NCBI GenBank assembly: GCA_027452215.1
Contig: DAIDGQ010000025.1
Span: 1-64,000, forward strand
Direction of reading: 5' to 3'
From: Granulicella sp.
GTDB lineage: Bacteria > Acidobacteriota > Terriglobia > Terriglobales > Acidobacteriaceae
Length of the DNA: 64,000 nt
Position 1 is the first letter of the stretch, and each line of letters starts with the position of its first letter. A program made the position numbers and the translations under genes. Positions 1 to 9,574 of this stretch are shown in pieces. Below the pieces are notes generated by a model. The model made no database searches and had not been told where the DNA came from. It saw only the letters and a list, made by a program, of their open reading frames with translations.

Positions 1-275
1 AATCATAAGTGCCGAACCTCAATTCGCGCTTGCTGCTTAATAATTAAGTAGCCGATCGCTCAAGCTTCGCCTACGGGCCTGTACCGATCGTCGCACAGTA
101 GGCTGGTCCGCGGGGTTCCGCCTGTACGCCAAGGACGAGATCAATCAGGCTGGTGGTGGATGCGTCTTCGTCCGTTGCAAGCATTCACTACGAGACAAAT
201 GCGAACGGAAAAAGCATGAAAGCTCTCTGTTGAAGGTAGTTTCGGACGCGGGTTCGACTCCCGCCGCCTCCACCA
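1..275 (+). ncRNA. ssrA: tmRNA (transfer-messenger RNA), 5' end outside window
   Basis: Rescues stalled ribosomes by acting first as tRNA-Ala and then as a short message that tags the unfinished protein for proteolysis. The tag reading frame is visible at 11-40 and ends in residues AEPQFALAA followed by TAA, the usual hydrophobic ALAA-type tag end. The 3' end has a T-arm (GGTTCGACTCCCGCC) and finishes with CCA at 273-275. The 5' half of the acceptor stem and the start of the tag lie before the window. The stretch between tag and T-arm is rich in complementary segments, as expected for the pseudoknots. Confidence 0.93.
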
Positions 276-870
276 TATTTATCTTTTTTATTTTGAATAG
301 CCTAGAGATAGGCTGCGTTCCTGAGACGTACTACCCTCGGGACAGTTGGAATTGTCTATTGAGGGCAACGCGCGACTTGTAAGGATTCGGGACGACGGAC
401 TAGGCGTTCCCGGCGGATGTGGGTACAAGGGAGTTGCGGCGCGAAAGGGTCCGGCGAACCGACTCGGCAACGTGATGGAGCGGGCCGGTGCTTCCATGAC
501 GACCTCGCCGCGGCCGCAGTCGTTGGGAACGTTGGGAACGAGCAAGCAGACGGAACTGAGTGATATTGCGGCCGGTGTGAGGTTCTATTCGGCTCCAGAC
601 GCGAACAGGGCCTAAACGATCTGGGTTCCTCCTATAAGCTCATCTTCAACCATATCGAGCCCGCCCGTGCGTTTCGCTGCTTCAAAAGTCGCGTGCGGGC
701 TCAGTCAAGCGAAGGTGAAGGCTTGGATGCGCAGCATGGATGCAGCGTGAGCTCTGCGGCAGGTTGGCCGTATCGAGATGTGTCCATGTGACAGCGGCGC
801 GAAGTTTCTGGAGACGACCCAGCATGGGTTGAGGTCTGGAATCTTCGTTCGTGCGACTAGACCGCCCTTA
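276..870. other. Intergenic stretch with no recognisable gene
   Basis: About 600 bases between tmRNA and the first protein gene. Open frames exist on both strands (for example 346-615) but none has a convincing ribosome site or a recognisable product. A small inverted repeat (AGCCTA/TAGGCT, 299-314) follows the tmRNA, and a larger one lies at 657-702. Confidence 0.6.
657..702 (-). terminator. Possible terminator of the lyase operon
   Basis: Inverted repeat with perfect 8-base arms GAGCCCGC (657-664) and GCGGGCTC (695-702) around a 30-base loop, about 170 bases beyond the stop of the minus-strand lyase gene. There is no clear T-run, so termination is only a guess. Confidence 0.3.
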
Positions 871-2265
871 CTACTTGGCCGCTGGAGCGATCTCCACGCC
901 AAACACATACGTAGGACCGAACATATTTGAGCGGAAGATGACCATCTTCTGATCGGGCGTGAAGCTCACGTTGGGTTCGAGTCTGTAGTTGTGTTTGGAC
1001 ATGTTGACAAGCTTCTCAGCGTGAAGGACGCGGGGCTGGATGAAGTCTTTCTGGTCGATGCCATCGGTCTGTCTGGGGATGTCGGGGCGAAAGAGATAGA
1101 TCCACTCGCCGTCGGGCGCATGGGCGACCTGACCGGGATCGCCACCGTCGCCGGTGAACATGGTCTTGTCAGGGCTGACGTTGAAGTGGATGGACCACTC
1201 GTTGCGGGCCATGTGACGCCAGACCTGCTCTCCGGTCTTGAGGTTCATTGATGCGAGCCAGAAGTCTTCACCCTTGGGGGTCTGGAGGTCGTAGTAGACG
1301 GTATCTCCGTCCCATCCCCAGAATTCATGACCGGCGATCTCCATGAACATGGTGCGCTTATGCATGAGTTGGTTGCCGGTGCCATCGGTGTGGATCGTCC
1401 AGATGCGATCGACTTTCTGCCAAGGACCTTCATGGCAGTACATCAGCACAGTTGGATCACTGGGGGAGAAGAGCAGATGGTTGACCCAGTCGGTGGAGTG
1501 CAGGAGCTGGGTCACTTTTCCGCTGCCGGTGAGGTCGATGGTAAAGAGCACGAGAGGGATGCGGGCGGCGAGGCGGCGCTCCATCATCTCGCCCTTGTTG
1601 GCGGGCTGGTCGAGTGGACTGGTCTGCGATGTTCCAGCGGGGGCGGGCGTCCCTGCGTTGTGGCCGTACTGATCGGCAGATCGGTCCTGCTCGTCATAGG
1701 TTCCGGCGGCGAGCGTCTCGTCAGCGTTGACGGTGACGAGGCTGGCGCGAGGAGGCACGCGGGCGAGCATCTTTGTGATGCCAGTGTCGACGTTGGTGGC
1801 GAAGATGGCCATGGGCGTTTTGCGATAGTCGGCTGGCGTGGTCGGCTCGGGAGAGCCTTCGATGGGCGCGGTGTAGAAGATGCTGGGGGTCTTGTGACCG
1901 ACGACGAGAGTATGCACGTGGCCCTTGACGACGGAGCGCGTCTTGAGGGTCTTGAGATTCAGGACGGAGATGCCTTCGGGCGTTGTGTAAACCATCTCAG
2001 TGCCGTCAGGCGTGTAAGCATTCACATTGAAGTAGAAGCTTGCGGAGTTGGGCTCATCGGTGAGCCTGACGATGCGGTGGCCCGTGTCCTTGTCAACCCA
2101 GGACCTGGGCGGGTTGCTGATCTCCGCCGCAGTTGGCATATTCGCCGGGGAGCGGGTGTCTTTCGCGGGAGGGAATCCCTGCGCGAACCCGGGGTGGGAG
2201 AGGATCGAAGCTGCCATGAAGACGAATGAAGAGCGGAGCACGGTGGTTTTCAAGGAGAGGGTCAT
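871..2265 (-). CDS. Secreted oligogalacturonate lyase (PL22 family)
   Basis: Probably splits small galacturonate oligomers from pectin by beta-elimination. After a signal peptide ending near AQG, the protein starts with the segment SWVDKDTGHRIVRLT and then carries repeated beta-propeller blades (DGTEMVYTT, DKTMFTGDGGDPGQVA, LEPNVSFTPDQKMVIFRS), the pattern of the PL22 oligogalacturonide lyase fold. The length of about 464 residues suits the family. I chose ATG 2265 because it puts the signal peptide at the N-terminus; an upstream start at 2322 would add 19 residues. Classical Ogl enzymes are cytoplasmic, so the signal peptide suggests periplasmic action. It lies downstream of a TonB receptor, with a hairpin between them. 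The product class is likely; the exact substrate is inferred. Confidence 0.82.
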   Translation of the reverse strand: MTLSLKTTVLRSSFVFMAASILSHPGFAQGFPPAKDTRSPANMPTAAEISNPPRSWVDKDTGHRIVRLTDEPNSASFYFNVNAYTPDGTEMVYTTPEGISVLNLKTLKTRSVVKGHVHTLVVGHKTPSIFYTAPIEGSPEPTTPADYRKTPMAIFATNVDTGITKMLARVPPRASLVTVNADETLAAGTYDEQDRSADQYGHNAGTPAPAGTSQTSPLDQPANKGEMMERRLAARIPLVLFTIDLTGSGKVTQLLHSTDWVNHLLFSPSDPTVLMYCHEGPWQKVDRIWTIHTDGTGNQLMHKRTMFMEIAGHEFWGWDGDTVYYDLQTPKGEDFWLASMNLKTGEQVWRHMARNEWSIHFNVSPDKTMFTGDGGDPGQVAHAPDGEWIYLFRPDIPRQTDGIDQKDFIQPRVLHAEKLVNMSKHNYRLEPNVSFTPDQKMVIFRSNMFGPTYVFGVEIAPAAK

Positions 2266-2297
2266 CCAGTCTTGGCCAGCCAGCGTAAATGGATGGA

Positions 2298-2325
2298 CTG
2301 GTGGCATGAACCTCCATGCCACCAG
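2298..2325 (-). terminator. Intercistronic hairpin between receptor and lyase
   Basis: Perfect 11-base stem CTGGTGGCATG (2298-2308) / CATGCCACCAG (2315-2325) with a 6-base loop, in the gap between receptor stop (2374) and lyase start (2265). No T-run follows on the minus strand, so it may be a partial terminator or a transcript-stabilising structure that sets the receptor-to-enzyme ratio. Similar hairpins follow the other two receptor genes. Confidence 0.65.
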
Positions 2326-2373
2326 CCAGAGTAGAACGTCTCGCAGTATGCAAACAAGTGATCGATGAAGAAG

Positions 2374-5300
2374 CTAGAACACGATCTTTGCAGAGAACTG
2401 CCAATCGCGGGCCGCATTGGTCTGGCCGCTAATGGTGCCGAAGCTGCTCTTGTTGTTGGTTCCGAGGCTGTTGACCCCGGGGGTAGAAACGGGTGCGGGC
2501 GTCACGGTGGTGCTGCCGACCCTCCAGTGGACTGCGTTGGTTACGTTGGTAGCCGTCGCCGTAAGGGTAAGAGCAAGGTTGCCATAGATTTTGAAGGTGC
2601 GATTGACTGCACTATCAATATCGAAGCCACCGGGCCCAAAGAGGTGGTAGGCTCCCGTCCTCGCGAGATTTCCAATCTGGTAGGTCTGATTGGGAATGAC
2701 GAAGGCGGTAGCGTCGATATACGGGTGAGTGCCCGCAGTAGCCGCGGTGATTCCCTTGCCCCAACCACCACCGATGCGCGGAGATTTGTTGTAGGCGGTG
2801 TTGTAGCTCGGCATGCAGGTTCCCTGCCCGATGACCTGGCAACCGCTTGCGGTGATCGCCAAGGGAGAGCCAGAGTAGTAGCTGTAGATCCAGGAGATAT
2901 TCCAGCCGTTGGTGAGACCGTTGAGGAAGGAAAGTTGACGGTGTGTTCCAGGGATGTTCCACACTCCATAGACATGAAGCATTTGGGGAATGTCGCTTGC
3001 TCCAAGGGAGCGGTCAAGTACACCTTGTTTCCGTGGAATCCCGTCGGTCATTACATTCCCGGGAATGGCCCAGCCGGAGCGGTGCGTTCCGCTGTCGTCC
3101 ATTTCCTTGCTGTATGTGTAGTTGACGGTGTAGGAGAGGCCGTGCCAGGGATGCTGCTGGAGCTGAAACTGTACGGATTCATAGACTGAATTGCCTACGT
3201 AGCCGAATGTATCTGAGATGCCGCCGTATTGGGGCATCGGCTTCAACATAGCTCCGATCGTAGCTTGAGGACCTCCGAAGTTGGCGTAAGGGAGGCCTAT
3301 GGTACCGGCACCCATGATCGCCTGGGCATCCTGCAAGTAGGTCTGACCAGTCTTTGTATCGACCGTGCCTGGCAGTTGGTTGAGGAGAGATCCGAGGATC
3401 TCATATTGTGGGTCGAGTTGATTGATGATCGCACCGCGTGAGCCTCCGTAGATGAAATGCGATTCGCTGCCAGTGAAATCGAGGCTGGCAGTGAGGGTAC
3501 TGGTGACAGCCCGCTGCACACCCAGGTTATAGGTGACGTCGTAAGGTGCTCGTCCCCCGATGATCGGGTCCGCGAAGCTGACCCCTTGCGCCGTCACGGG
3601 ACTACCCGCACTGACCTGGGGATTGATACCGCTGTTGATGTAGTTACCGGCATTGACAATGGGGTTGATGAAGGGCAGCGCACTGTATGCCGGCAGATTG
3701 ACATTTGGGATGCCCAGTGTCTGAAAGACCGGGGAGTTGTTGACATAGAAAGCCGGAATGGCTCCCCGCTGACCGGAACTTGGGAATTCGGCGCTCGCGG
3801 TGAGACCGGTTTGGCCAGTGCCATTATTGGCTCCTCCAGCGCCGCCGACTCCGCTGCCGTGGGCATAGAGTATGTCCAGCGCACCGCGAATGACGGTCTT
3901 GGTACCAGGCGAGTAGGCAAAGCCCAGGCGCGGCCCAAGGTTGCGATAAAAGGTCTTGATCGGAGTCCTGCAATTGCAACTGTCGACACCATTGCCAGCA
4001 AATTGGATCGCACCATACGTTCCCGTTGCAGGATTGACAAGCTGGGGATTCATGAAGGACCAGCGGTTCTGTACCTCCTCGTACGGCGTGTAGAGATCCC
4101 AGCGGAGGCCGATGTTCACGGTCAGCTTCGGAGAAACGCGCCAGTTGTCCTCGACATAGGGAGAGAATGCCTTATAGCGTGCACCCAAGGTGGAGAAGGG
4201 CTGGATGCTGAATCCCGTGCTGTTGACTGCTCCCAGCAGGAAGCTGGCGAAAGGGTTGCCGCTATTAGTGTTCTCGATCAGGCCGGCCGAGTTATATCCA
4301 GCCGTGTTGATGTTGCTATAGGAGAGATCCAGCGGGGCGGTCGGCGTGTAATGGCTAGACTCATTTTCATTGAGCCACTGGAAGATGGCGCCGTAGGTGA
4401 TGTTGTGATCGCCGTGAGTGGTGATGAGGTTGTCTACCGCTTCATAGGTGTTCACATTTTGCAGATATCCGACGTCGCTACTCCACTTGGTAGGATTGTC
4501 GGCGAATCCGTTGAAGTTAACCAAGGGGAAAGAATCCGCTGCCTCGCCGGGAGGCAGATTACCAAAGCCGGCGGTGCTCAATTCATACTTACTGATCCCT
4601 TCGGTGAGGGATCCAGCTCCTCCCCAACCACGGACGAAGGCGTATCTGAAGTTGTTTACCGCATTGTTGGAGATCACATAATTGTCTTCGATGATATTCG
4701 CGGTGAATTTCTCCGATACATTCTGGCCGCCGGCGTATGGGATCGGCAGTTGCGTGGTCGCACCAGTCTCAAAGGGAAGGAAGTTGCGCACACCCGTGTC
4801 GGAGATCACGGAGATTCTCTGCTTCACACTTATCTGATCGTCGACTCGGCCATCGACGATCCAGTTTGAGTTTCCTTGCGGTATGCCCGTCAGCAAATTA
4901 TTTTGCGTGACATTGTCATTGTCGGCGGGAGGAAGGAAGCTCATCAGGTATTGGGATTGGGGTGAGATCTCAGCCGCTGGAATGATGTTGCCCGGAAATG
5001 CCGTATTGGTGCAGCTTGCATCGCCAGCGGTACAGACCGTGGTGGTGGGATCGTAGATCTTGGTATTTCCACTTAGCTGAGTAAAGTTTCCGCTACGCTC
5101 CAGGGAGGTCGGAACAGAGTAGAGACTAGGGTTGACGCCCACGGTCTGGTGATAGTGCACGTACGATCCAAAGAAGAATAATTTATCTTTTCCGTTATAG
5201 AGATGAGGTATCCGAACAGGTCCTCCGACGGAGAAGCTTTCTTCGTCCTGGTGCTCGGCCGGCTTGGGGATCTGGACCTTTGTCGGCACTCCATTCACCA

Positions 5301-6192
5301 GCGTTGTCGTGGTCGCCGCCTTTGCAAAATAGCCCCATGCGTCGAATGCCGTATTGCGGAAGGCAACATAGGCCTGACCGTGGTAACTGTTTGTTCCGGA
5401 CTTTGTGGTCCAGTTCGCTGCGCCAAAGCCGTCAAACTGAACGCTCTGGCCGCTGACAGCTACCTGAAACTGATTAACGGCGTCGAGACTGACACCCAGT
5501 TGCACATTGCGATTGTCACCCTGCATGTCGATCAGCGTGAGAGGAACGCCGTCGAGATAGACTTCATCCACTCTTCCCGCGCTACCCCCTCCGCCGTTGA
5601 AGCTTCCAGATCGCCCAATCGGAGCGACGCCGTTCATCAAGGTTACGAAGGCGGTTGGATCGAGCGGGCCTGAGTTCATGATCAAAGGCAACTGCTCATA
5701 CGTTTTGTTGTCCATGACTTCGCCCAGGGTTGCGTTTGTGGTCTGCAACTCGGCGGGTGCGGTGGTGACGGTCAACGTCTCCGTCTGGCTACCGACCGTT
5801 AGCTTGAAGTCCAAGCCCACGGATTCGTTGCCATTGACTTGAATATGCTCCTGCACGGATTTTTCGAACCCGGCCGCCGTCACGGATACGGTATATTCGC
5901 CAACCGGGAGGGGTGTCAGAGAATAATTCCCCGTCGAAGTTGCGAGACGTGAGGTGCGGACATGGGTGGAGTTTTCGCTCGCCGTGACGCTCGCGCCGGG
6001 AATGACTGCGCCACTCGGATCAGTGATCCGTCCCACGATGGCACCTTCACCAGCGATTTGCGCCAGCACTGCAGGAGCAGACAGAAAGGCGGCGAAGAGC
6101 GCCAGAATGATGATCCAACCGTTGACTCGAAAGAAGCGAGAAGTGAAGGGATATTTGGGCGGGTTAAGCAAATCGACGGTTCGGGCAGTCAT
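2374..6192 (-). CDS. Oar-like TonB-dependent receptor (pectin oligosaccharide uptake, by context)
   Basis: Outer-membrane beta-barrel that would import a ligand using TonB energy. Following an N-terminal hydrophobic segment (LALFAAFLSAPAVLAQ), residues about 45-125 form a carboxypeptidase-regulatory-like beta-sandwich (GAIVGRITDPSGAVIPGASV, then YSLTPLPVGEYTVSV). A plug follows (DEVYLDGVPL, FGAANWTTKSGTNSYHGQAY), and then a barrel of roughly 900 residues ending in WQFSAKIVF with the usual terminal Phe. The total of 1272 residues is typical for acidobacterial Oar-like proteins. ATG 6192 is preceded by GGAGAG at good spacing; a longer frame begins at 6264. Downstream is an oligogalacturonate lyase, and the promoter shares an 18-bp element with the GH35 operon, so pectin fragments are the likely ligand (inference). 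Confidence 0.9.
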   Translation of the reverse strand: MTARTVDLLNPPKYPFTSRFFRVNGWIIILALFAAFLSAPAVLAQIAGEGAIVGRITDPSGAVIPGASVTASENSTHVRTSRLATSTGNYSLTPLPVGEYTVSVTAAGFEKSVQEHIQVNGNESVGLDFKLTVGSQTETLTVTTAPAELQTTNATLGEVMDNKTYEQLPLIMNSGPLDPTAFVTLMNGVAPIGRSGSFNGGGGSAGRVDEVYLDGVPLTLIDMQGDNRNVQLGVSLDAVNQFQVAVSGQSVQFDGFGAANWTTKSGTNSYHGQAYVAFRNTAFDAWGYFAKAATTTTLVNGVPTKVQIPKPAEHQDEESFSVGGPVRIPHLYNGKDKLFFFGSYVHYHQTVGVNPSLYSVPTSLERSGNFTQLSGNTKIYDPTTTVCTAGDASCTNTAFPGNIIPAAEISPQSQYLMSFLPPADNDNVTQNNLLTGIPQGNSNWIVDGRVDDQISVKQRISVISDTGVRNFLPFETGATTQLPIPYAGGQNVSEKFTANIIEDNYVISNNAVNNFRYAFVRGWGGAGSLTEGISKYELSTAGFGNLPPGEAADSFPLVNFNGFADNPTKWSSDVGYLQNVNTYEAVDNLITTHGDHNITYGAIFQWLNENESSHYTPTAPLDLSYSNINTAGYNSAGLIENTNSGNPFASFLLGAVNSTGFSIQPFSTLGARYKAFSPYVEDNWRVSPKLTVNIGLRWDLYTPYEEVQNRWSFMNPQLVNPATGTYGAIQFAGNGVDSCNCRTPIKTFYRNLGPRLGFAYSPGTKTVIRGALDILYAHGSGVGGAGGANNGTGQTGLTASAEFPSSGQRGAIPAFYVNNSPVFQTLGIPNVNLPAYSALPFINPIVNAGNYINSGINPQVSAGSPVTAQGVSFADPIIGGRAPYDVTYNLGVQRAVTSTLTASLDFTGSESHFIYGGSRGAIINQLDPQYEILGSLLNQLPGTVDTKTGQTYLQDAQAIMGAGTIGLPYANFGGPQATIGAMLKPMPQYGGISDTFGYVGNSVYESVQFQLQQHPWHGLSYTVNYTYSKEMDDSGTHRSGWAIPGNVMTDGIPRKQGVLDRSLGASDIPQMLHVYGVWNIPGTHRQLSFLNGLTNGWNISWIYSYYSGSPLAITASGCQVIGQGTCMPSYNTAYNKSPRIGGGWGKGITAATAGTHPYIDATAFVIPNQTYQIGNLARTGAYHLFGPGGFDIDSAVNRTFKIYGNLALTLTATATNVTNAVHWRVGSTTVTPAPVSTPGVNSLGTNNKSSFGTISGQTNAARDWQFSAKIVF

Positions 6193-6241
6193 GGTCTCTC
6201 CAAATAAGGAACGCATTGCTATCGTGTTTCGCAGTAGCCAA

Positions 6242-6283
6242 ACAATATGGGTACGCAAGCACAAGTGTCAATAGACAAATAAT
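6242..6283 (-). promoter_or_regulatory. Promoter with shared 18-bp element, copy 1
   Basis: TGTCAATAGACAAATAAT at 6266-6283 is identical to 18488-18505. Read on the minus strand it contains TTGACA (rc 6266-6271), a perfect -35 box, with TATTGT (rc 6242-6247) 18 bases downstream as a plausible -10. The core TGTC-AATA-GACA is an inverted repeat, so a regulator could bind over the -35. It lies about 75 bases before the receptor start. Confidence 0.65.
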
Positions 6284-7353
6284 GTTTATCAGGAACTGTG
6301 GTCTGAGGATTTGCAGGAGGCCCCGCGTTATCCAGGGTTGGCGACCATTTCACCTCGACTATTTCATTGGCCGACCTGTTGGTAGCAATGGCCAACTTGT
6401 AGTAAAGGCGCGGCCCTAAGCACGTAAGAACAACGCGTTGGCGGAATGGGGATATGGAGTGACGTTATGCTGGCTGTACAACGTCCTTGCGCCCTGGCGA
6501 GACGATAGCCCAGGCAGCCGTCTCTATTCTCATCGGGTAATATTTTTCCATTGACATTTTGATATCCCGCAGTTAGCGTATCGCGCAGGCAAATCGGGGA
6601 CCGTAATGCTCTGACGACGGGCGAGTATTTGCATCGTAGCCGGAGAACAGCGTGACAAGCAGGCATGGGAGATACAGCAGGAAGTTTGTCGTTTTCTTTT
6701 TCGTGATGGGTTGGTATTGCCTCTACTGTCCACGGCGCAATCACCCAGAGTGGCGGGGCCTTTCGACCATCAACGGACATTTCTCCTCACTGCCATTCAT
6801 GCGGGATCTGAACCAGCGCTCACCGATCAGGACCGGGTGAACGCAGATCTGCCGAACGACTGCCCGATCAATGGACCGTTCGCAGCGGCCAATCCATAGG
6901 GTGGTCCGCGCGTTGAGCACGCCCGATGCTCTGTGCCTCGGCGATAGCACTAAGCGCCGCGAACGTAAACCGGCCATCGAGACAGAGGGCCTAAGGCCGG
7001 GGGAGAGTACCTTCTCCTCATCGATCTGGTGGTAGCTGCCGCCAAGGGCCGACGATGTCCAACGGGTGTTGATGGAATTCACTTGCAGCGGCCCGGTGAT
7101 CTGGCGCGGCGGCTACAACGGCGGCCTGGTCGAATCGAATAGCCAATTTATCGAGCGTACGGAGCTCGGCATCAGCCGCATGTCCATTCGCTCGACGCTG
7201 TCGTTGAGAAGCATCTCTGTGACGGCCAGCCATCCCGGCTTGGAATCGGCAAAGCTTCAGATCGGCGGCAAGCGCGGTGGAGTTGAAGCATGACATCGCA
7301 ACCTCGATGCCGCGATGCGTGCACACGCTTTCGATGAAGTAACGCTCCGAGAC
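6284..7353. other. Long non-coding or decayed stretch
   Basis: About 1.07 kb between the sulfatase stop and the receptor promoter. Several overlapping frames of 60-140 codons exist on both strands (for example 6364-6780 and 6741-7082, minus), but none shows a start signal, a known motif or consistent codon use. It may be the worn-out remains of a gene; I cannot name it. Confidence 0.5.
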
Positions 7354-8817
7354 TTACGGATAGAGTTTTGCTGGCTTGATCTCAGCTTCCTGTTCGCCCG
7401 CGGCGACCATATGCTTCTTCAGTTCCTCTCGCAAGCGCGCAGCCTGATTGACGAACTCCTTGCGACCGGCGAGGTTGACCTGTTGCGCAGGATCGTCTGC
7501 GAGGTTGTACATCTGATACTCCTCGTAGTGCAGGCTGGCTGGCTGTTCACGGCCGGTCTTGCTGCGGTCTACAACGCAGTAACACCAATTCTTCGTGCGG
7601 ATCGCACGGGCTAACATCGATTCGCTGATTTGGATATAGGCAGTGTTATCCCAATCGCGGCGTGCCTGGGGAGAGGTGATGAGTGGTGCAAGATTCTTGC
7701 CCTTCATGGATTCGGGCACGGGAACACCGGCTGCAGCCAGGAGAGTCGGGGTCAGATCAATGAGGTTCACAACTTCCGAGAGCGTGGTTGCGTGGTCGAA
7801 GCCCGGGCCCTGAAAGACAAATGGGATTCGGATGGAACTGTCGTGCGGACTGCGCTTATATTCCGGATTGCGAGTCCTGAATTGACAGCCGTGATCGCTG
7901 ATGAACGCGACGATCGTGTTGTCGAGCAAATTCTGCTCTTCAAGTGTCTTCAGGATCGTTCCGACGGATTCGTCTATCTTCTGAATGCAGCCATAGTAAC
8001 CCGGTAACTCTTGCTGCCAGTCTCCTGGTAGTGATCTTAAGTCCGCGGGGACGAAGGGATTTTGGAAGCGCTCTGCATATCCTTTTGGGGCGACCATGCG
8101 CTTCACGTCATTTTGCTGATGCGGCTCCAACTGCGAGACATATAGCAGAAAGGGCTTCTCATGCGGCTGCCGCAGAAACTTTACAGCACGGTCAGTTAGA
8201 AAGTCGACACGGTATTCATCCTTGTAGGTGATTTCGTGTCCATCGGCGTCCCAAATCGTTCCTTCGTATGGGTGAGTTGTCCATTCAAATTCATTGGCTC
8301 CCTCCCAGAGATCGAGAAAGCCGCCCCGATTTTCGGGAGGCACGTATCCAAAGCCCTCATGCGTCACTTCATCCCGCTTCATGAGGTGCCACTTACCGAT
8401 AAAATTCGTGGTGTATCCATTCTCCCGAAGTACGGAAGCCAGTGTCGGCAGCTTCCAGTTCATTCCAATGGAGAGCTTCCACTCTTCGGTCTCCGTGGCA
8501 TAACGGCCAGTAATCATGCAGGCTCTGGCGGGCGAACAGAGGGGCTGATTCGTCATTGCATACTTGAACGATGTTCCTCGCTCTACCATGCGATCTATGT
8601 TCGGGGTAAGAGTTCTCGAGTTTTCTCCATATGCACCGATGAAGTCGGAGCGCATCTGATCGCAGCAGATCAGGACGACGTTCGGATTGCGGGATGATGG
8701 GGAGCTTGGCAACGCGCTGGAAGGTTCCGCCAATGTCGATGCGGCCGCTGAAGCTGCGCCCAACGCTAATCCGGAAAGGGCTGATGTGTGCAAAAACTTT
8801 CGCCTGCTGGTTCTCAT
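7354..8817 (-). CDS. Tat-exported sulfatase (S1/alkaline phosphatase superfamily)
   Basis: Hydrolyses a sulfate ester, probably on a polysaccharide, in the periplasm. A twin-arginine signal (SRRKFLHTSAL) is followed by the metal-binding start PNVVLICCDQMRSD and the sulfatase signature CSPARACMITGRY at about residues 94-106, whose Cys94 would become formylglycine. Later elements include GKWHLMK, FISDHGCQF and a C-terminal region suited to substrate recognition. The length of 487 residues is normal for S1 sulfatases. ATG 8817 has GAGAG at 9 bases; a TTG three codons earlier has no usable spacing. It follows the mutarotase gene by 73 bases on the same strand and is likely co-transcribed. The substrate is unknown; a sulfated rhamnose or fucose glycan fits the neighbours. 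Confidence 0.88.
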   Translation of the reverse strand: MRTSRRKFLHTSALSGLALGAASAAASTLAEPSSALPSSPSSRNPNVVLICCDQMRSDFIGAYGENSRTLTPNIDRMVERGTSFKYAMTNQPLCSPARACMITGRYATETEEWKLSIGMNWKLPTLASVLRENGYTTNFIGKWHLMKRDEVTHEGFGYVPPENRGGFLDLWEGANEFEWTTHPYEGTIWDADGHEITYKDEYRVDFLTDRAVKFLRQPHEKPFLLYVSQLEPHQQNDVKRMVAPKGYAERFQNPFVPADLRSLPGDWQQELPGYYGCIQKIDESVGTILKTLEEQNLLDNTIVAFISDHGCQFRTRNPEYKRSPHDSSIRIPFVFQGPGFDHATTLSEVVNLIDLTPTLLAAAGVPVPESMKGKNLAPLITSPQARRDWDNTAYIQISESMLARAIRTKNWCYCVVDRSKTGREQPASLHYEEYQMYNLADDPAQQVNLAGRKEFVNQAARLREELKKHMVAAGEQEAEIKPAKLYP

Positions 8818-8890
8818 GTTGCTCAACTCTCAGTCTCTCCGCCTAATTGCTATCTCTGCTGACGCAAGGATTGCGCCAATCTGCATCCCT

Positions 8891-9280
8891 TCACAATGGA
8901 TCAAGCTCCGGACCGGCAGCCTTAAATTGGTCAATCTCGGCTTGTCTTGCAGGAACAGGATCGAAGTGAAAGACCTCGCGCATTTTGCTCCACTTCTCGC
9001 CCGGCAGAGCGTCGGGCATGGTCGATTGCATAGGATCCATGATGCTCCACCAGCGCTGGGTATCAACACATGCAGACATCTTTTCCATATCGGCGATAAG
9101 GTCTGACCCCGAGTACTCAAAATACGAGAACAGGAGACCATTGCGAAGAAAGATACTGTAATTGCTAATGTTGCACGCAGCGATGGTCGCAAGCACCGTG
9201 GGCCACACCTGTTCGTGGTAACGAATGTATGCGGCCTCATCCTGCGGATTCAGCTGAATAATCTGTGCAACTCGTTGCAT
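8891..9280 (-). CDS. rhaM: L-rhamnose mutarotase family protein
   Basis: Would interconvert the alpha and beta anomers of L-rhamnose, or of the related sugar L-fucose, to speed entry into catabolism. The family pattern is clear: YIRYHEQVWP with His22, then ISNYSIFLRNGLLFSYFEY and the tryptophan pair QRWWSIMDPMQ. At 129 residues it is longer than the usual 104-110, with a C-terminal tail ending FKAAGPELDPL. GAGGAAGG just before ATG 9280 is a strong ribosome site. It leads the sulfatase gene. A dead alpha-L-fucosidase lies directly upstream, so fucose is a possible natural substrate here. The family call is firm and the sugar is not. Confidence 0.88.
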   Translation of the reverse strand: MQRVAQIIQLNPQDEAAYIRYHEQVWPTVLATIAACNISNYSIFLRNGLLFSYFEYSGSDLIADMEKMSACVDTQRWWSIMDPMQSTMPDALPGEKWSKMREVFHFDPVPARQAEIDQFKAAGPELDPL

Positions 9281-9300
9281 TCGACCTTCCTCTTTTTTTT

Positions 9301-9310
9301 TGAACGTTCA
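9301..9310 (-). promoter_or_regulatory. 10-bp palindrome before rhaM
   Basis: TGAACGTTCA is a perfect palindrome about 20 bases upstream of the rhaM start, inside its leader. It may be an operator; by chance alone such a site is not rare. Confidence 0.3.
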
Positions 9311-9344
9311 TTTCTCCCTGCACAATATTCTCTTCATATGTCAC

Positions 9345-9361
9345 AAGCAAGCGCTTTCGCC
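9345..9361 (-). promoter_or_regulatory. LacI-type operator candidate upstream of rhaM
   Basis: The sequence AAGCAAGCGCTTTCGC has the central AAGCGCTT (9349-9356) typical of LacI/CcpA-like boxes, with partial symmetry further out. It sits about 65 bases before the rhaM start. No LacI-family gene is present in the window, so the regulator would act from elsewhere. Confidence 0.45.
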
Positions 9362-9574
9362 CGGTTGTCAGTGCATCAGAGCATCTTCACTCAACGGTGA
9401 TCGCAACTCATCGCCCCCGTCATAAAAGGCTTAGCCGGCAGGCTCCCTCCGAGGCAAAGGCGTAGGACAGTCCAGAGGATGTGCGGGTGTACGGCAGAGT
9501 TACAGACAGTGCCTCCGTGGCCTGGTAAAAGTCCAGTAGCAAGTTCGACGCAAGCATCAACTCTTACTCGACCT

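Noticed and set aside
1-275. tmRNA 3' end as the attachment site of an integrated island
   Set aside because: tmRNA genes are frequent integration targets, but no integrase gene and no second copy of the 3' end were found in the window.
346-615. Plus-strand 89-codon frame
   Set aside because: No ribosome site, no known motif, and an equally long frame runs on the other strand; likely chance in GC-rich DNA.
1327-2229. 300-codon plus-strand frame
   Set aside because: Lies entirely antisense to the well-supported lyase; low-complexity Gly/Val/Asp composition typical of a shadow frame.
3457-4869. 470-codon plus-strand frame
   Set aside because: Antisense to the TonB receptor, whose reading frame has clear domain motifs throughout.
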